Notes under the pieces: model-generated
Databases searched by the model: none
Seen by the model: the letters and a program-made list of their open reading frames with translations, nothing else
Told to the model about the DNA's origin: nothing
Position numbers and translations under genes: made by a program
Shown here: positions 36,848 to 44,902 of the stretch, piece by piece
Layout of the letters: each line of letters opens with the position of its first letter
Numbering within the stretch: the first letter of the stretch is position 1
Assembly: GCA_041690635.1 (NCBI GenBank)
Contig: JAWLGZ010000006.1
Span: forward strand, 215,492-279,491
DNA length: 64,000 nt
Direction: 5' to 3'
Source of the DNA: JAWLGZ01 sp041690635
GTDB taxonomy: Bacteria > Pseudomonadota > Gammaproteobacteria > Thiohalomonadales > Thiohalomonadaceae

Positions 36848-37563
36848 GTGAGCAACCAAACTGCTGGGCGGTGGTCCCGGCTGCCGGCGTCGGCCGCCGC
36901 ATGGGCGGGGAGTTGCCCAAGCAGTATCTTCCCTTGTTGGGCCGTCCGCTGATTGCCCACACCCTGTCGCGTCTCGGTAACCACTATAGAGTTCAGGGCC
37001 TGGTGGTTGCCCTCTCGGCAGAGGATGAATACTGGCCCTCCGTCGTGCCCGATACGACCTGTCCCCTGTGGACCGCCATCGGTGGCGCCGAGCGCTGCCA
37101 TTCGGTCCTGGCCGCACTCGACGCCCTGCAGGAAAAGGCACACCCCCGGGAGTGGGTGCTGGTGCACGATGCGGCACGGCCCTGCATCCATCCGGACGAT
37201 ATCGATCGCCTGCTGGAGAAGGTGGAGAAGCACGGAGCGGCCGGGGGGCTGCTTGGGCTGCCCATCAGCGATACGGTCAAGCGCACCGATGAGACCGGGT
37301 TGATCATGGAGACGGTGGACCGCCGCGGTCTCTGGCGCGCGGCCACCCCGCAGATGTTCCGCTATGGCGAATTGCACGAAGCATTGCACGCTGCCATCGC
37401 CGCGGATGACCTGGTAACCGACGAGGCGGCTGCCATGGAGCGGATTGGTATTCGCCCGCTGATGGTGGAGGGCCGGGCGGACAACATCAAGGTCACCCGC
37501 CCCGGCGACCTAGAACTGGCCGCCCTGTACCTTTCACAGCAGAACCAAATGGATCCCGCGTAG
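36844..37563 (+). CDS. ispD: 2-C-methyl-D-erythritol 4-phosphate cytidylyltransferase
   Basis: A 239-residue MEP-pathway enzyme forming CDP-methylerythritol. Nucleotide site VVPAAGVGRRMGGELPKQYL, then LVHDAARPCI and GLPISDTVKRTD. The start is TTG at 36844 in a TTGA overlap with ftsB. The stop codon TAG (37561-37563) is supplied by the left end of a GTAGGGCGG palindromic repeat, so the final residues (...QNQMDPA) may have been reshaped by that insertion. Confidence 0.96.
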   Translation: MSEQPNCWAVVPAAGVGRRMGGELPKQYLPLLGRPLIAHTLSRLGNHYRVQGLVVALSAEDEYWPSVVPDTTCPLWTAIGGAERCHSVLAALDALQEKAHPREWVLVHDAARPCIHPDDIDRLLEKVEKHGAAGGLLGLPISDTVKRTDETGLIMETVDRRGLWRAATPQMFRYGELHEALHAAIAADDLVTDEAAAMERIGIRPLMVEGRADNIKVTRPGDLELAALYLSQQNQMDPA

Positions 37564-37805
37564 GGCGGATTAGCAGGCTGTTGAAAAACAGCCTGCTAAA
37601 GCGGGGCACGGATGCCCCGCCCGCGAATCAAACGCGCAAGTGTTTGATGCGTCGTAGACGCGCACGGGCCTGTACCGGGCGCGGCGTGTTGAAAAAGGGT
37701 AGGAAACCCTTTTTCAACATCCTGTTAGGCGAAGCCGTAATCCGCCATGCCACAGCATCGACCGACGCCAATACGGCGGATTACGCTGGTGCTAATCCGC
37801 CCTAC
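37560..37805. repeat. GTAGGGCGGATTA palindromic repeat interrupted by a 151-bp insertion
   Basis: Outer ends GTAGGGCGGATTAG (37560-37573) and CTAATCCGCCCTAC (ending 37805) define the repeat; internal TTAGGCGAAGCCGTAATCCGCC matches the uninterrupted copy at 53240-53324. The sequence is split by the MITE-like element at 37574-37724. Confidence 0.75.
37574..37724. mobile_element. MITE-like element with terminal inverted repeats and TTAG duplication
   Basis: Ends CAGGCTGTTGAAAAA (37574-37588) and TTTTTCAACATCCTG (37710-37724) are inverted repeats (14 of 15). TTAG occurs immediately on both sides (37570-37573, 37725-37728), and removing the insert restores GGATTAGGCG as in the copy at 53 kb. Inside are three hairpins: 37574-37595 (9-bp stem), 37601-37620 (8-bp stem) and 37688-37718 (12-bp stem). 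There is no open reading frame of note, so it must be non-autonomous. Confidence 0.75.
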
Positions 37806-37848
37806 GTGAAGGGAAGGGCTTCCTCTGTGCCTTTGCGGTGAAAAACAA

Positions 37849-38325
37849 ATGATGAGAATCGGACACGGCTACGACGCACACCGCTTCGCCCCCGGCCGCC
37901 GGCTGGTGCTGGGGGGGGTGGAGATCCCGCACGAATTCGGGCTGGCGGCCCATTCGGATGGCGACGTCCTGATCCACGCCTTGTGCGACGCCCTGTTGGG
38001 GGCGGCGGGGCTTGGGGACATCGGCCACCACTTCCCCGACAACAGCGCCGAGTTCAAGGATATCGACAGTCGCATTCTGCTGCGGCGCACAGTGGTGCTG
38101 TTGCAGGAGCAGGGGTGGGTGCTCGGCAATGCCGACATCACCGTGGTTGCCCAGGCGCCGAAGCTGGCGCCCCACATCCCCCAAATGTGCGAGCGGCTCG
38201 CCGCCGACTTGAACGCCGAGCCGGTGCAGGTGAACATCAAGGCCACCACGACCGAAGGGATGGGATTCGCCGGTCGCGGCGAAGGGATCGCCGCCTATGC
38301 GGTGGTTCTAATGACACAGCTGTAG
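37849..38325 (+). CDS. ispF: 2-C-methyl-D-erythritol 2,4-cyclodiphosphate synthase
   Basis: A 158-residue enzyme; metal ligands Asp9 and His11 in RIGHGYDAHRF, then LAAHSDGDVLIHALCDALLGAA and the C-terminal TTTEGMGFAGRGEGIAAYAV. It closes CDP-ME 2-phosphate to the cyclodiphosphate in the MEP pathway. Unlike the tight ispD-ispF pairs of many relatives, ~285 bases of repeats separate the two genes here. The TAG stop (38323-38325) lies in the first bases of another GTAGGG repeat. Confidence 0.97.
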   Translation: MMRIGHGYDAHRFAPGRRLVLGGVEIPHEFGLAAHSDGDVLIHALCDALLGAAGLGDIGHHFPDNSAEFKDIDSRILLRRTVVLLQEQGWVLGNADITVVAQAPKLAPHIPQMCERLAADLNAEPVQVNIKATTTEGMGFAGRGEGIAAYAVVLMTQL

Positions 38326-38388
38326 GGCGCAATCTCATTGCGCCGATTGAGCGGAACGGCCGCACGGCGCAATAGGATTGCGCCCTAC
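38322..38388. repeat. GTAGGGCGCAAT-family palindrome
   Basis: GTAGGGCGCAATCTCATTGCG at the left and CGCAATAGGATTGCGCCCTAC at the right are near-complementary. Related copies at 30695-30721, 40820-40886 and 51851-51873. Its first bases provide the ispF stop codon. Confidence 0.8.
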
Positions 38389-38408
38389 GGGGATTGGTAA
38401 ATACCCTG

Positions 38409-38480
38409 ACCGACCACCGACCACCGACCACCGACCACCGACCACCGACCACCGACCACCGACCACCGACCACCGACCAG
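38409..38480. repeat. Heptanucleotide tandem array (ACCGACC) before truD
   Basis: About ten uninterrupted copies of a 7-bp unit ACCGACC end seven bases before the truD ATG, in the place of the ribosome-binding site. Similar GACCACC units lie just before pheA (46171-46182) and aroA (51891-51916). Confidence 0.9.
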
Positions 38481-38487
38481 CAACCGA

Positions 38488-39495
38488 ATGAACCTCCCCT
38501 ACGCCTACGGCCACCCGCCGGTCACCGGTACCCTGCGTTCCATCCCGGAGGATTTCGTCGTCGACGAGGATCTTGGTTTCGAACTCACCGGTGCGGGGGA
38601 GCACGTGCTGCTGCACATCCGGAAGCGTGAGACCAATACCGACTGGGTGGCGCAGCAGTTGATCCGGCTGACTGGGGTCCCGCCGGTGGACGTCAGTTAC
38701 GCAGGTCTGAAGGATCGCCACGCGGTGACCACTCAGTGGTTCAGCGTCCGGATGGCCAACCGGCCGGAGCCCGACTGGGGGGAACTGGAGAGTGATTCGG
38801 TGCGCATCATTGAACGGGTACGCCACGATCGCAAACTGCGCCGGGGCGCGCTAAGCGGCAACCGCTTCCGGCTGGTCATCCGTAATCTCGCCGGTGACAC
38901 TGACGCCCTCGAACAGCGATTGGGCGAAATCGGCCGCCGCGGGGTACCGAACTACTTCGGCGAGCAGCGCTTCGGCCGTGACGACGGCAACCTCGTCCGC
39001 GCGGAGGCGCTGTTCACCGGCAAGCTGCGCGAGCGCAACCGCAACAAGCGGGGGCTTTACCTGTCGGCGGCCCGATCGCACCTGTTCAATGCGGTGCTGA
39101 CACAGCGGGTTGTAGCGAACAGCTGGGACCGGGCGCTGGAAGGTGAAGCGCTCAATCTGGATGGCCGCCACGCCTGGTTTATTGCTGAGACCATCGACGC
39201 GGAGATCGGGCGCCGCCTCGCCGAGCGGGACCTCCATCCGACCGGGCCGCTCTGGGGTCGGGGGGAACCGGTCCCGCGGGGAACCGCACTGGCGTTGGAG
39301 ACGGAGGCACTGGCCGATTTTGATCTCTTCCGCACCGGACTTGAGATGGCGGGTCTAAAACAGGAGCGGCGCCCGCTCAGGCTGATCCCGAAGGAGCTGA
39401 CCTGGCGCATCGAGGCGAATCACCTCGAACTCGCGTTCTGGCTTCCCGCCGGTGCCTACGCCACCACCGTCGTTCGGGAATTGGTGGCTACGTGA
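38488..39495 (+). CDS. truD: tRNA pseudouridine(13) synthase
   Basis: A 335-residue enzyme that isomerises U13 in tRNA-Glu. Catalytic Asp76 lies in YAGLKDRHAVTTQWFS; the conserved GNRFRLVIRN and GVPNYFGEQRFG segments follow, with the TRUD insertion domain between. No Shine-Dalgarno is visible because a heptamer array ends directly before the ATG. Its position after ispF is the usual gammaproteobacterial one. Confidence 0.96.
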   Translation: MNLPYAYGHPPVTGTLRSIPEDFVVDEDLGFELTGAGEHVLLHIRKRETNTDWVAQQLIRLTGVPPVDVSYAGLKDRHAVTTQWFSVRMANRPEPDWGELESDSVRIIERVRHDRKLRRGALSGNRFRLVIRNLAGDTDALEQRLGEIGRRGVPNYFGEQRFGRDDGNLVRAEALFTGKLRERNRNKRGLYLSAARSHLFNAVLTQRVVANSWDRALEGEALNLDGRHAWFIAETIDAEIGRRLAERDLHPTGPLWGRGEPVPRGTALALETEALADFDLFRTGLEMAGLKQERRPLRLIPKELTWRIEANHLELAFWLPAGAYATTVVRELVAT

Positions 39496-39505
39496 AAAAG
39501 GACTT

Positions 39506-39598
39506 GTAGGAGCCCGCCCCGCGGGCGAAGCGGACCTAAATATGGCATGCATGGTGAAGCGGCTCCGCCGCTGTTCGCCCGGAGGGCCGGGCTCCTAC
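39506..39598. repeat. REP-like pair (BIME-type) after truD
   Basis: GTAGGAGCCCGCCCCGCGGG...CGAA (39506-39529) and the inverted TTCGCCCGGAGGGCCGGG...CTCCTAC (39574-39598) flank a GAAGCGGCTCCGCCGCT hairpin. Nearly the same right half occurs at 49736-49778. Confidence 0.8.
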
Positions 39599-39677
39599 GG
39601 CGCCGGGCGCATGCCGTGGTGAAGGACACGAATGTAAGCTGGTATCGGCGCAATAACCCGCGGAGCAACAGGCACCA

Positions 39678-40730
39678 ATGACCACGAACCAACACGACAC
39701 CATCCGAGCCGTTGAGTGGCGCGACGGGCGCCTCTTTCTCCTTGACCAGCGGATCCTGCCGGAGCGCAGCGACTACCTCGAACTGAATGAGCCGGTGGCT
39801 GTGGCCGCGGCCATTCGCGACATGGTGGTGCGGGGCGCCCCCGCCATCGGCGTGACCGCCGCCTACGGGGTGGTGCTGGCCGCCCGCGGGCGGTTCGCCA
39901 CCGGCCCCTCCGGCTGGCGTTCGGCCATTCGGGCGGACCTCGATGTGCTGGCCGCGGCCCGCCCGACCGCGGTCAACCTGTTCTGGGCGCTTGACCGGAT
40001 GGGGCGGTTGATCGAGTCGCTGGGCGACGGTGACCCCGAACCGGCCCTGCTGGCGGAGGCGGTCGCTATCCACGAAGAGGATATCGCCGCCAACCACCGG
40101 ATGGGGGAACTGGGTGCGGCCTTGATCGAAGGGCAGGGGCAGGGTGTGCTCACCCACTGCAACACCGGCTCATTGGCGACCGGCGGCTATGGCACCGCCC
40201 TGGGGGTGATTCGCAGCGCCTACGCCCAGGGACGCATCGAGCGCGTCTATGCGGATGAGACCCGCCCCTGGCTCCAGGGCGCTCGACTGACCGCCTGGGA
40301 ACTGGTGCAGGACCGCATTCCGGTCACCCTGCTGGCGGACGGTGCCGCCGCCCACCTGATGCGCCAGGGGAGGGTGACCTGGGTTGTCGTCGGTTCCGAC
40401 CGTATTGCCGCCAACGGTGACGTGGCCAACAAGATCGGCACCTACAGCGCCGCCGTGGCCGCCCGTCACCACGGGGTGAAGTTCATGGTGGTGGCGCCCA
40501 CCTCGACGGTCGACATGTCTCTGCCGGACGGCTCCGGCATCCCCATCGAGAATCGCGGGGCCGATGAGGTGCTGACCGTGCGTGGTCAGCGGATCGCGCC
40601 CGAGGGGGCCGAGGCGTGGAACCCCGCTTTTGACGTCACCCCGGCGGAACTGATCGATGCCATTGTCACGGAGAAGGGGGTGGTGCGGAACCCGACCCGG
40701 GAGAAGATGGTGGAGATGATGGGGGGTTAG
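39678..40730 (+). CDS. mtnA: S-methyl-5-thioribose-1-phosphate isomerase
   Basis: A 350-residue enzyme of the methionine salvage pathway, isomerising methylthioribose-1-phosphate to methylthioribulose-1-phosphate. Family motifs RGAPAIGVTAAYGV, catalytic Cys in VLTHCNTGSLAT and catalytic Asp in GSDRIAANGDVANKIGT, with IENRGADEVL near the end. Eukaryotic eIF2B-like homologues share the fold, but these motifs fit MtnA. The stop lies at the edge of a GGGGCTA/GGGGCCA heptamer array. Confidence 0.95.
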   Translation: MTTNQHDTIRAVEWRDGRLFLLDQRILPERSDYLELNEPVAVAAAIRDMVVRGAPAIGVTAAYGVVLAARGRFATGPSGWRSAIRADLDVLAAARPTAVNLFWALDRMGRLIESLGDGDPEPALLAEAVAIHEEDIAANHRMGELGAALIEGQGQGVLTHCNTGSLATGGYGTALGVIRSAYAQGRIERVYADETRPWLQGARLTAWELVQDRIPVTLLADGAAAHLMRQGRVTWVVVGSDRIAANGDVANKIGTYSAAVAARHHGVKFMVVAPTSTVDMSLPDGSGIPIENRGADEVLTVRGQRIAPEGAEAWNPAFDVTPAELIDAIVTEKGVVRNPTREKMVEMMGG

Positions 40731-40817
40731 GGGCTAGTAGGGGCTAGGGGCCAGGGGCCAGGGGCCAGGGGCCAGGACTACCCTGCCGACCACCGACTAG
40801 TGACCAGTGACCAGTAA
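40731..40817. repeat. Heptanucleotide arrays between mtnA and gyrA
   Basis: Successive 7-bp units: GGGGCTA (two or three), GGGGCCA (four), GACCACC, then AGTGACC (two). All are heptamers although their sequences differ, matching the unit length of the array before truD. Confidence 0.85.
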
Positions 40818-40819
40818 AG

Positions 40820-40886
40820 GTAGGGTGCAATCCTATTGCGCCGTGCTGCCGTTCCGCTCGCCCGGCGCAATAGGATTGCGCCCTGC
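40820..40886. repeat. GTAGGGTGCAAT-family palindrome
   Basis: GTAGGGTGCAATCCTATTGCG ... CGCAATAGGATTGCGCCCTGC; near-complementary arms around a short GC-rich centre. Same family as 38322-38388. Confidence 0.8.
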
Positions 40887-40962
40887 GTGACAGCGAGACA
40901 ATCCCGAGCAACTCCCGCCCCCCGCCCCCTCCATACCAAGCGACCCCGGGCCAATAGTGTGA

Positions 40963-40968
40963 TAAAAT
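40963..40968 (+). promoter_or_regulatory. Possible -10 element of the gyrA promoter
   Basis: TAAAAT within GTGATAAAATCG matches TATAAT at five of six positions, 63 bases before the gyrA ATG and downstream of all repeats. No good -35 is present at 17-bp spacing, so this is a weak call. Confidence 0.3.
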
Positions 40969-41030
40969 CGAGCGCTTTCGGGCCGCCCTCCGAGCGGTCG
41001 GCAAGACTTTGAAAGGACTACGGATTCCCG

Positions 41031-43598
41031 ATGGCTGAGTTCGCGAAAGAGGTCCTCCCGGTCAACATCGAGGAGGAGATGAAGCAGTCCTACCTCGATT
41101 ACGCCATGAGCGTGATCGTAGGACGGGCCCTTCCGGACGTGCGGGACGGTCTCAAGCCGGTCCACCGGCGTGTCCTGTTCGCCATGCGGGAACTGGGCAA
41201 CGACTGGAACAAGGCCTACAAGAAGTCGGCACGCGTGGTCGGTGACGTCATCGGTAAGTACCATCCCCACGGCGACACCGCGGTCTACGACACCATCGTG
41301 CGCATGGCGCAGCCCTTCTCGCTGCGCTACATGCTGGTGGACGGGCAGGGCAACTTCGGTTCTGTGGACGGCGACTCGGCCGCCGCCATGCGTTACACCG
41401 AGGTGCGCATGGCGCGCATTGCCCACGAGTTGCTCGCGGACATCGACAAGGAGACGGTCGATTTCGTCGACAACTACGACGGTTCCGAGCGGGAACCGGA
41501 GGTCCTGCCGGCGCGGCTGCCCAACCTGCTGATCAACGGCTCGGCCGGTATCGCCGTGGGCATGGCCACCAACATCCCACCCCATAATCTGGTCGAGGTC
41601 ACCAACGCCTGCCTGGCGCTGCTGGAGAACCCGGCGATCGACATCGGCGGGCTGATGCAGCACCTCCCCGGACCGGATTTCCCCACCGCAGGCATCATCA
41701 ACGGCGCCGCCGGCATCCGCGAGGCCTATGCCACCGGTCGGGGCCGTATCTACGTCCGTGCCCGTGCCGAGATTGAAACCGATGAGGAGCGCGGCCGGCA
41801 GCGCATCGTGGTGAACGAACTTCCGTACCAGGTCAACAAGGCGCGGCTGCTGGAGAAGATCGCCGAACTGGTCAAGGAGAAGAAGATCGACGGCATCACC
41901 GAACTGCGCGACGAGTCCGACAAGGACGGCATGCGCATGGTGGTGGAGTTGCGCCGCGGCGAGGTGCCCGAGGTCGTCCTGAACAACCTCTACCAGCAAA
42001 CCCAGATGCAGACAGTGTTCGGCATCAACATGGTGGCGCTGGTGGACGGACAGCCGCGGCTGCTCACCCTCAAGCAGGCGCTGGAGTCCTTCATTCGCCA
42101 CCGCAAGGAAGTGGTGACCCGGCGCACCGTCTACGAACTGCGCAAGGCGCGTGAACGTGCCCATGTGTTGGAGGGGTTGGCGGTTGCCCTGGCCAACATC
42201 GATCCCATCATCGAACTGATTCGCGCCGCATCGAGCCCGGCAGATGCCAAGGAGCAACTGGTTGCACGCCGGTGGGCACCCGGTGTGGTAATCGATATGC
42301 TCGGGCGCGCCGGTGCCGAAGCCTCCCGCCCCGACGGACTGGGCAAGGAGTTCGGCCTTTCCGAAGCGGGTTACCAGCTCTCGGAGACCCAGGCCCAGGC
42401 CATCCTGGATCTGCGCCTGCACCGGCTCACCGGTCTGGAGCAGGAGAAGATCCTGGCCGAGTACCGTGAACTGCTGGAAACCATCAAGGGGCTGATCGAC
42501 ATCCTCACCAGCCAGACACGCCTGCTGGAGGTGATTCGGGACGAGTTGGTCGCCATTCGTGACCAGTACGGTGACGAGCGCCGCACGGAGATCCTGACCA
42601 CCAAACTCGACCTCACCCTGGAGGACCTGATCAGCGAAGAGGACGTGGTGGTCACGCTCTCCCATGCGGGGTATGCCAAGGCGCAGCCGCTCAGTGACTA
42701 TCGTGCCCAGCGGCGCGGCGGGCGCGGCAAGTCGGCAACGGCGATGAAGGAGGAGGACTTCATCGACAAGCTGTTCGTTGCCAGCACCCACGACACCATT
42801 CTCTGCTTCTCCAGCCGGGGCCGGGTCTACTGGCTCAAGGTCTACGAACTCCCGCAGGCAGGGCGCGCCGCGCGCGGCAAGCCGCTGGTGAACCTGCTGC
42901 CGCTGGAGGAGGACGAACGGGTCACGGCGATTCTGCCGGTGCGGGAGTATGAAGAGGACAAGTACATCTTCATGGCCACTGCCGGCGGCACGGTCAAGAA
43001 GACACCCCTCAGGGATTTCTCGCGTCCCCGTTCCACCGGCATCATCGGCCTCGACCTGAATGAAGGCGATCGGCTGGTCGGCGTGGCGGTCACCGACGGC
43101 ACCTGCGAGATCCTGTTGTTCTCGAGCGGCGGCAAGGTGATCCGCTTCCGTGAGGACCAGGTGCGTCCGATGGGCCGGGTTTCCCGCGGCGTACGCGGTA
43201 TGCGCCTCCCCGCCGGACAAAGCATTATTTCCCTCATCGTTGCGGCGGAAGGCGATGTGCTCACCGCCACCGAGAAGGGCTTTGGAAAGCGCACCGCCAT
43301 CGACGAATATCCGACCTACGGCCGCGGCGGTCAGGGTGTCATCGCCATCCAGACCAGCGAGCGCAACGGCGATGCCGTGGGTGCCGTACTGGTTGGCGAG
43401 GAATCGGAGATCATGCTCATCACCAACGGCGGCACCCTGGTCCGGACCCGTGCCGAGGAGGTGTCGCGTATGAGCCGCAATACCCAGGGAGTGAAGCTGA
43501 TCAGCCTTGGCGAGGGCGAGCAACTGGTTGGGATGGAACCCGTTGTCGACACCGGTTCCGACGAGGACGAGGAAGAGGAAGAGGGTGGGCAAGAGTAG
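41031..43598 (+). CDS. gyrA: DNA gyrase subunit A
   Basis: An 855-residue type II topoisomerase subunit. Catalytic Tyr122 in AAMRYTEVRM. The quinolone-determining region is KYHPHGDTAVYDT with Thr83 (as in Pseudomonas wild type) and Asp87, so no resistance change is evident. GyrA-box QRRGGRGKS starts the C-terminal DNA-wrapping beta-pinwheel; the tail is acidic (DEDEEEEEGG). AAAGGA precedes ATG 41031. The TAG stop (43596-43598) lies in the first bases of a GTAGGATGCC palindrome. Confidence 0.98.
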   Translation: MAEFAKEVLPVNIEEEMKQSYLDYAMSVIVGRALPDVRDGLKPVHRRVLFAMRELGNDWNKAYKKSARVVGDVIGKYHPHGDTAVYDTIVRMAQPFSLRYMLVDGQGNFGSVDGDSAAAMRYTEVRMARIAHELLADIDKETVDFVDNYDGSEREPEVLPARLPNLLINGSAGIAVGMATNIPPHNLVEVTNACLALLENPAIDIGGLMQHLPGPDFPTAGIINGAAGIREAYATGRGRIYVRARAEIETDEERGRQRIVVNELPYQVNKARLLEKIAELVKEKKIDGITELRDESDKDGMRMVVELRRGEVPEVVLNNLYQQTQMQTVFGINMVALVDGQPRLLTLKQALESFIRHRKEVVTRRTVYELRKARERAHVLEGLAVALANIDPIIELIRAASSPADAKEQLVARRWAPGVVIDMLGRAGAEASRPDGLGKEFGLSEAGYQLSETQAQAILDLRLHRLTGLEQEKILAEYRELLETIKGLIDILTSQTRLLEVIRDELVAIRDQYGDERRTEILTTKLDLTLEDLISEEDVVVTLSHAGYAKAQPLSDYRAQRRGGRGKSATAMKEEDFIDKLFVASTHDTILCFSSRGRVYWLKVYELPQAGRAARGKPLVNLLPLEEDERVTAILPVREYEEDKYIFMATAGGTVKKTPLRDFSRPRSTGIIGLDLNEGDRLVGVAVTDGTCEILLFSSGGKVIRFREDQVRPMGRVSRGVRGMRLPAGQSIISLIVAAEGDVLTATEKGFGKRTAIDEYPTYGRGGQGVIAIQTSERNGDAVGAVLVGEESEIMLITNGGTLVRTRAEEVSRMSRNTQGVKLISLGEGEQLVGMEPVVDTGSDEDEEEEEGGQE

Positions 43599-43674
43599 GA
43601 TGCCGGTGAGCGCAGCGAACCGCATCGGCGAGGCGGCCCGCGATCGATGCGGTTCTTTCGTCACCGCATCCTAC
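43595..43674. repeat. GTAGGATGCCGGTGA palindromic repeat after gyrA
   Basis: Left arm GTAGGATGCCGGTGA, internal CGCATCG/CGATGCG, right arm TCACCGCATCCTAC. A further low-complexity stretch GTTTGCGTCCATTCGCGTCA (from 43697) follows before serC. The first bases provide the gyrA stop codon. Confidence 0.8.
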
Positions 43675-43757
43675 GGTGATGAATCGGCTTTTGTTTCGTT
43701 TGCGTCCATTCGCGTCAATTTGCGGACCAAGAAACCTTTTCGAATCGGGAGATGAAC

Positions 43758-44843
43758 ATGGCTAGGGTGTACAACTTCAGCGCAGGTCCGGCAATGCTGC
43801 CGCAGGCGGTTATCGAGCGGGCGCGTGACGAGATGCTGGACTGGAACGGCAGCGGCATGTCGGTGATGGAGATGAGCCATCGCGGCAAGGAGTTCATGTC
43901 CATCGCCCAAACGGCGGAGGCGGACCTGCGCGAACTGCTCGGTGTCCCGGCCAACTACAAGGTGCTGTTTTTGCAGGGTGGTGCCTCCAGCCAGTTCGCC
44001 ATGGTGCCGATGAACCTGCTCGGAAGCAAAGGCCAGGCCGACTACATCAACACCGGTGACTGGTCCAAGAAGGCGATTGCCGAGGGCAAGCGCTACGGCA
44101 CGGTCAATCTGGCGGCAGACACTTCCGGCGGCAACTTCACCACCTGCCCGGCGCAGGGTGAGCTGAACCTCTCCGCCGATGCGGCCTACGTCCATTACAC
44201 CCCGAACGAGACCATCCGCGGTGTCGAGTTCCCTTACGTGCCGGAAACCGGCAGCGTACCGTTGGTGGCGGACATGTCCTCCAACATCCTCTCGCGGCCC
44301 ATCGATGTGTCGCGGTACGGTGTCATCTACGCCGGTGCACAGAAGAACATCGGCCCGGCCGGTCTGACGGTGGTCATCATCCGCGACGATCTGATCGGTG
44401 AGACCCTGCCGGGCACGCCCGCCATGTTTGCCTACAAGACCCACGCGGACAGCGACTCCATGTACAACACGCCGCCCACCTACAGTTGGTATCTGGCGGG
44501 GCTGGTGTTCGAGTGGCTGAAGAATGACATCGGCGGACTGGCGAAGATGGCCGAAATCAACGAGCGCAAAGCGGGCAAGCTCTATGCCGCCATTGAAGGC
44601 TCCGACTTCTACGCCAATCCTGTCGAGACGGCCTGCCGCTCCGTGATGAACGTGCCGTTCACCCTGGCCAATGCCGAGCTCGATGCCACTTTCCTGGATG
44701 AGGCGAAGAAGCAGGGCCTGACCACCCTCAAGGGGCACCGCTCGGTCGGCGGCATGCGGGCGAGCATCTACAACGCCATGCCGGAGGAGGGGGTCGACGC
44801 CCTGGTCGCCTTCATGGCCGATTTCGAGAAGCGCCACGGCTAA
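43758..44843 (+). CDS. serC: Phosphoserine aminotransferase
   Basis: A 361-residue class V aminotransferase. N-terminal RVYNFSAGPAMLP, substrate site LQGGASSQFAMVP, PLP lysine in YAGAQKNIGPAGL and the C-terminal GHRSVGGMRASIYNAMP. It makes phosphoserine from 3-phosphohydroxypyruvate and also serves pyridoxine synthesis. GGGAG at 43747-43751 is six bases before ATG 43758, preferred over ATG 43752. The following gene supplies its substrate. Confidence 0.97.
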   Translation: MARVYNFSAGPAMLPQAVIERARDEMLDWNGSGMSVMEMSHRGKEFMSIAQTAEADLRELLGVPANYKVLFLQGGASSQFAMVPMNLLGSKGQADYINTGDWSKKAIAEGKRYGTVNLAADTSGGNFTTCPAQGELNLSADAAYVHYTPNETIRGVEFPYVPETGSVPLVADMSSNILSRPIDVSRYGVIYAGAQKNIGPAGLTVVIIRDDLIGETLPGTPAMFAYKTHADSDSMYNTPPTYSWYLAGLVFEWLKNDIGGLAKMAEINERKAGKLYAAIEGSDFYANPVETACRSVMNVPFTLANAELDATFLDEAKKQGLTTLKGHRSVGGMRASIYNAMPEEGVDALVAFMADFEKRHG

Positions 44844-44902
44844 TCGAATGTGGGGTGGGTTGTAGTGAACTGATTGAGTTCCGAATCTGAATCGGAGAAG
44901 TC

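Noticed and set aside
38409..38480. Possible CRISPR-like array
   Set aside because: Units are 7 bp and contiguous with no spacers; it is a simple tandem repeat. No other regularly spaced repeats or cas genes were seen.
38394..38630. Apparent TDHRPPT-repeat protein before truD
   Set aside because: It is the translation of the 7-bp DNA array read in one frame and then truD out of frame.
40833..43664. 943-codon open frame antisense to gyrA
   Set aside because: Same shadow effect; starts and ends inside palindromic repeats and has no family features.
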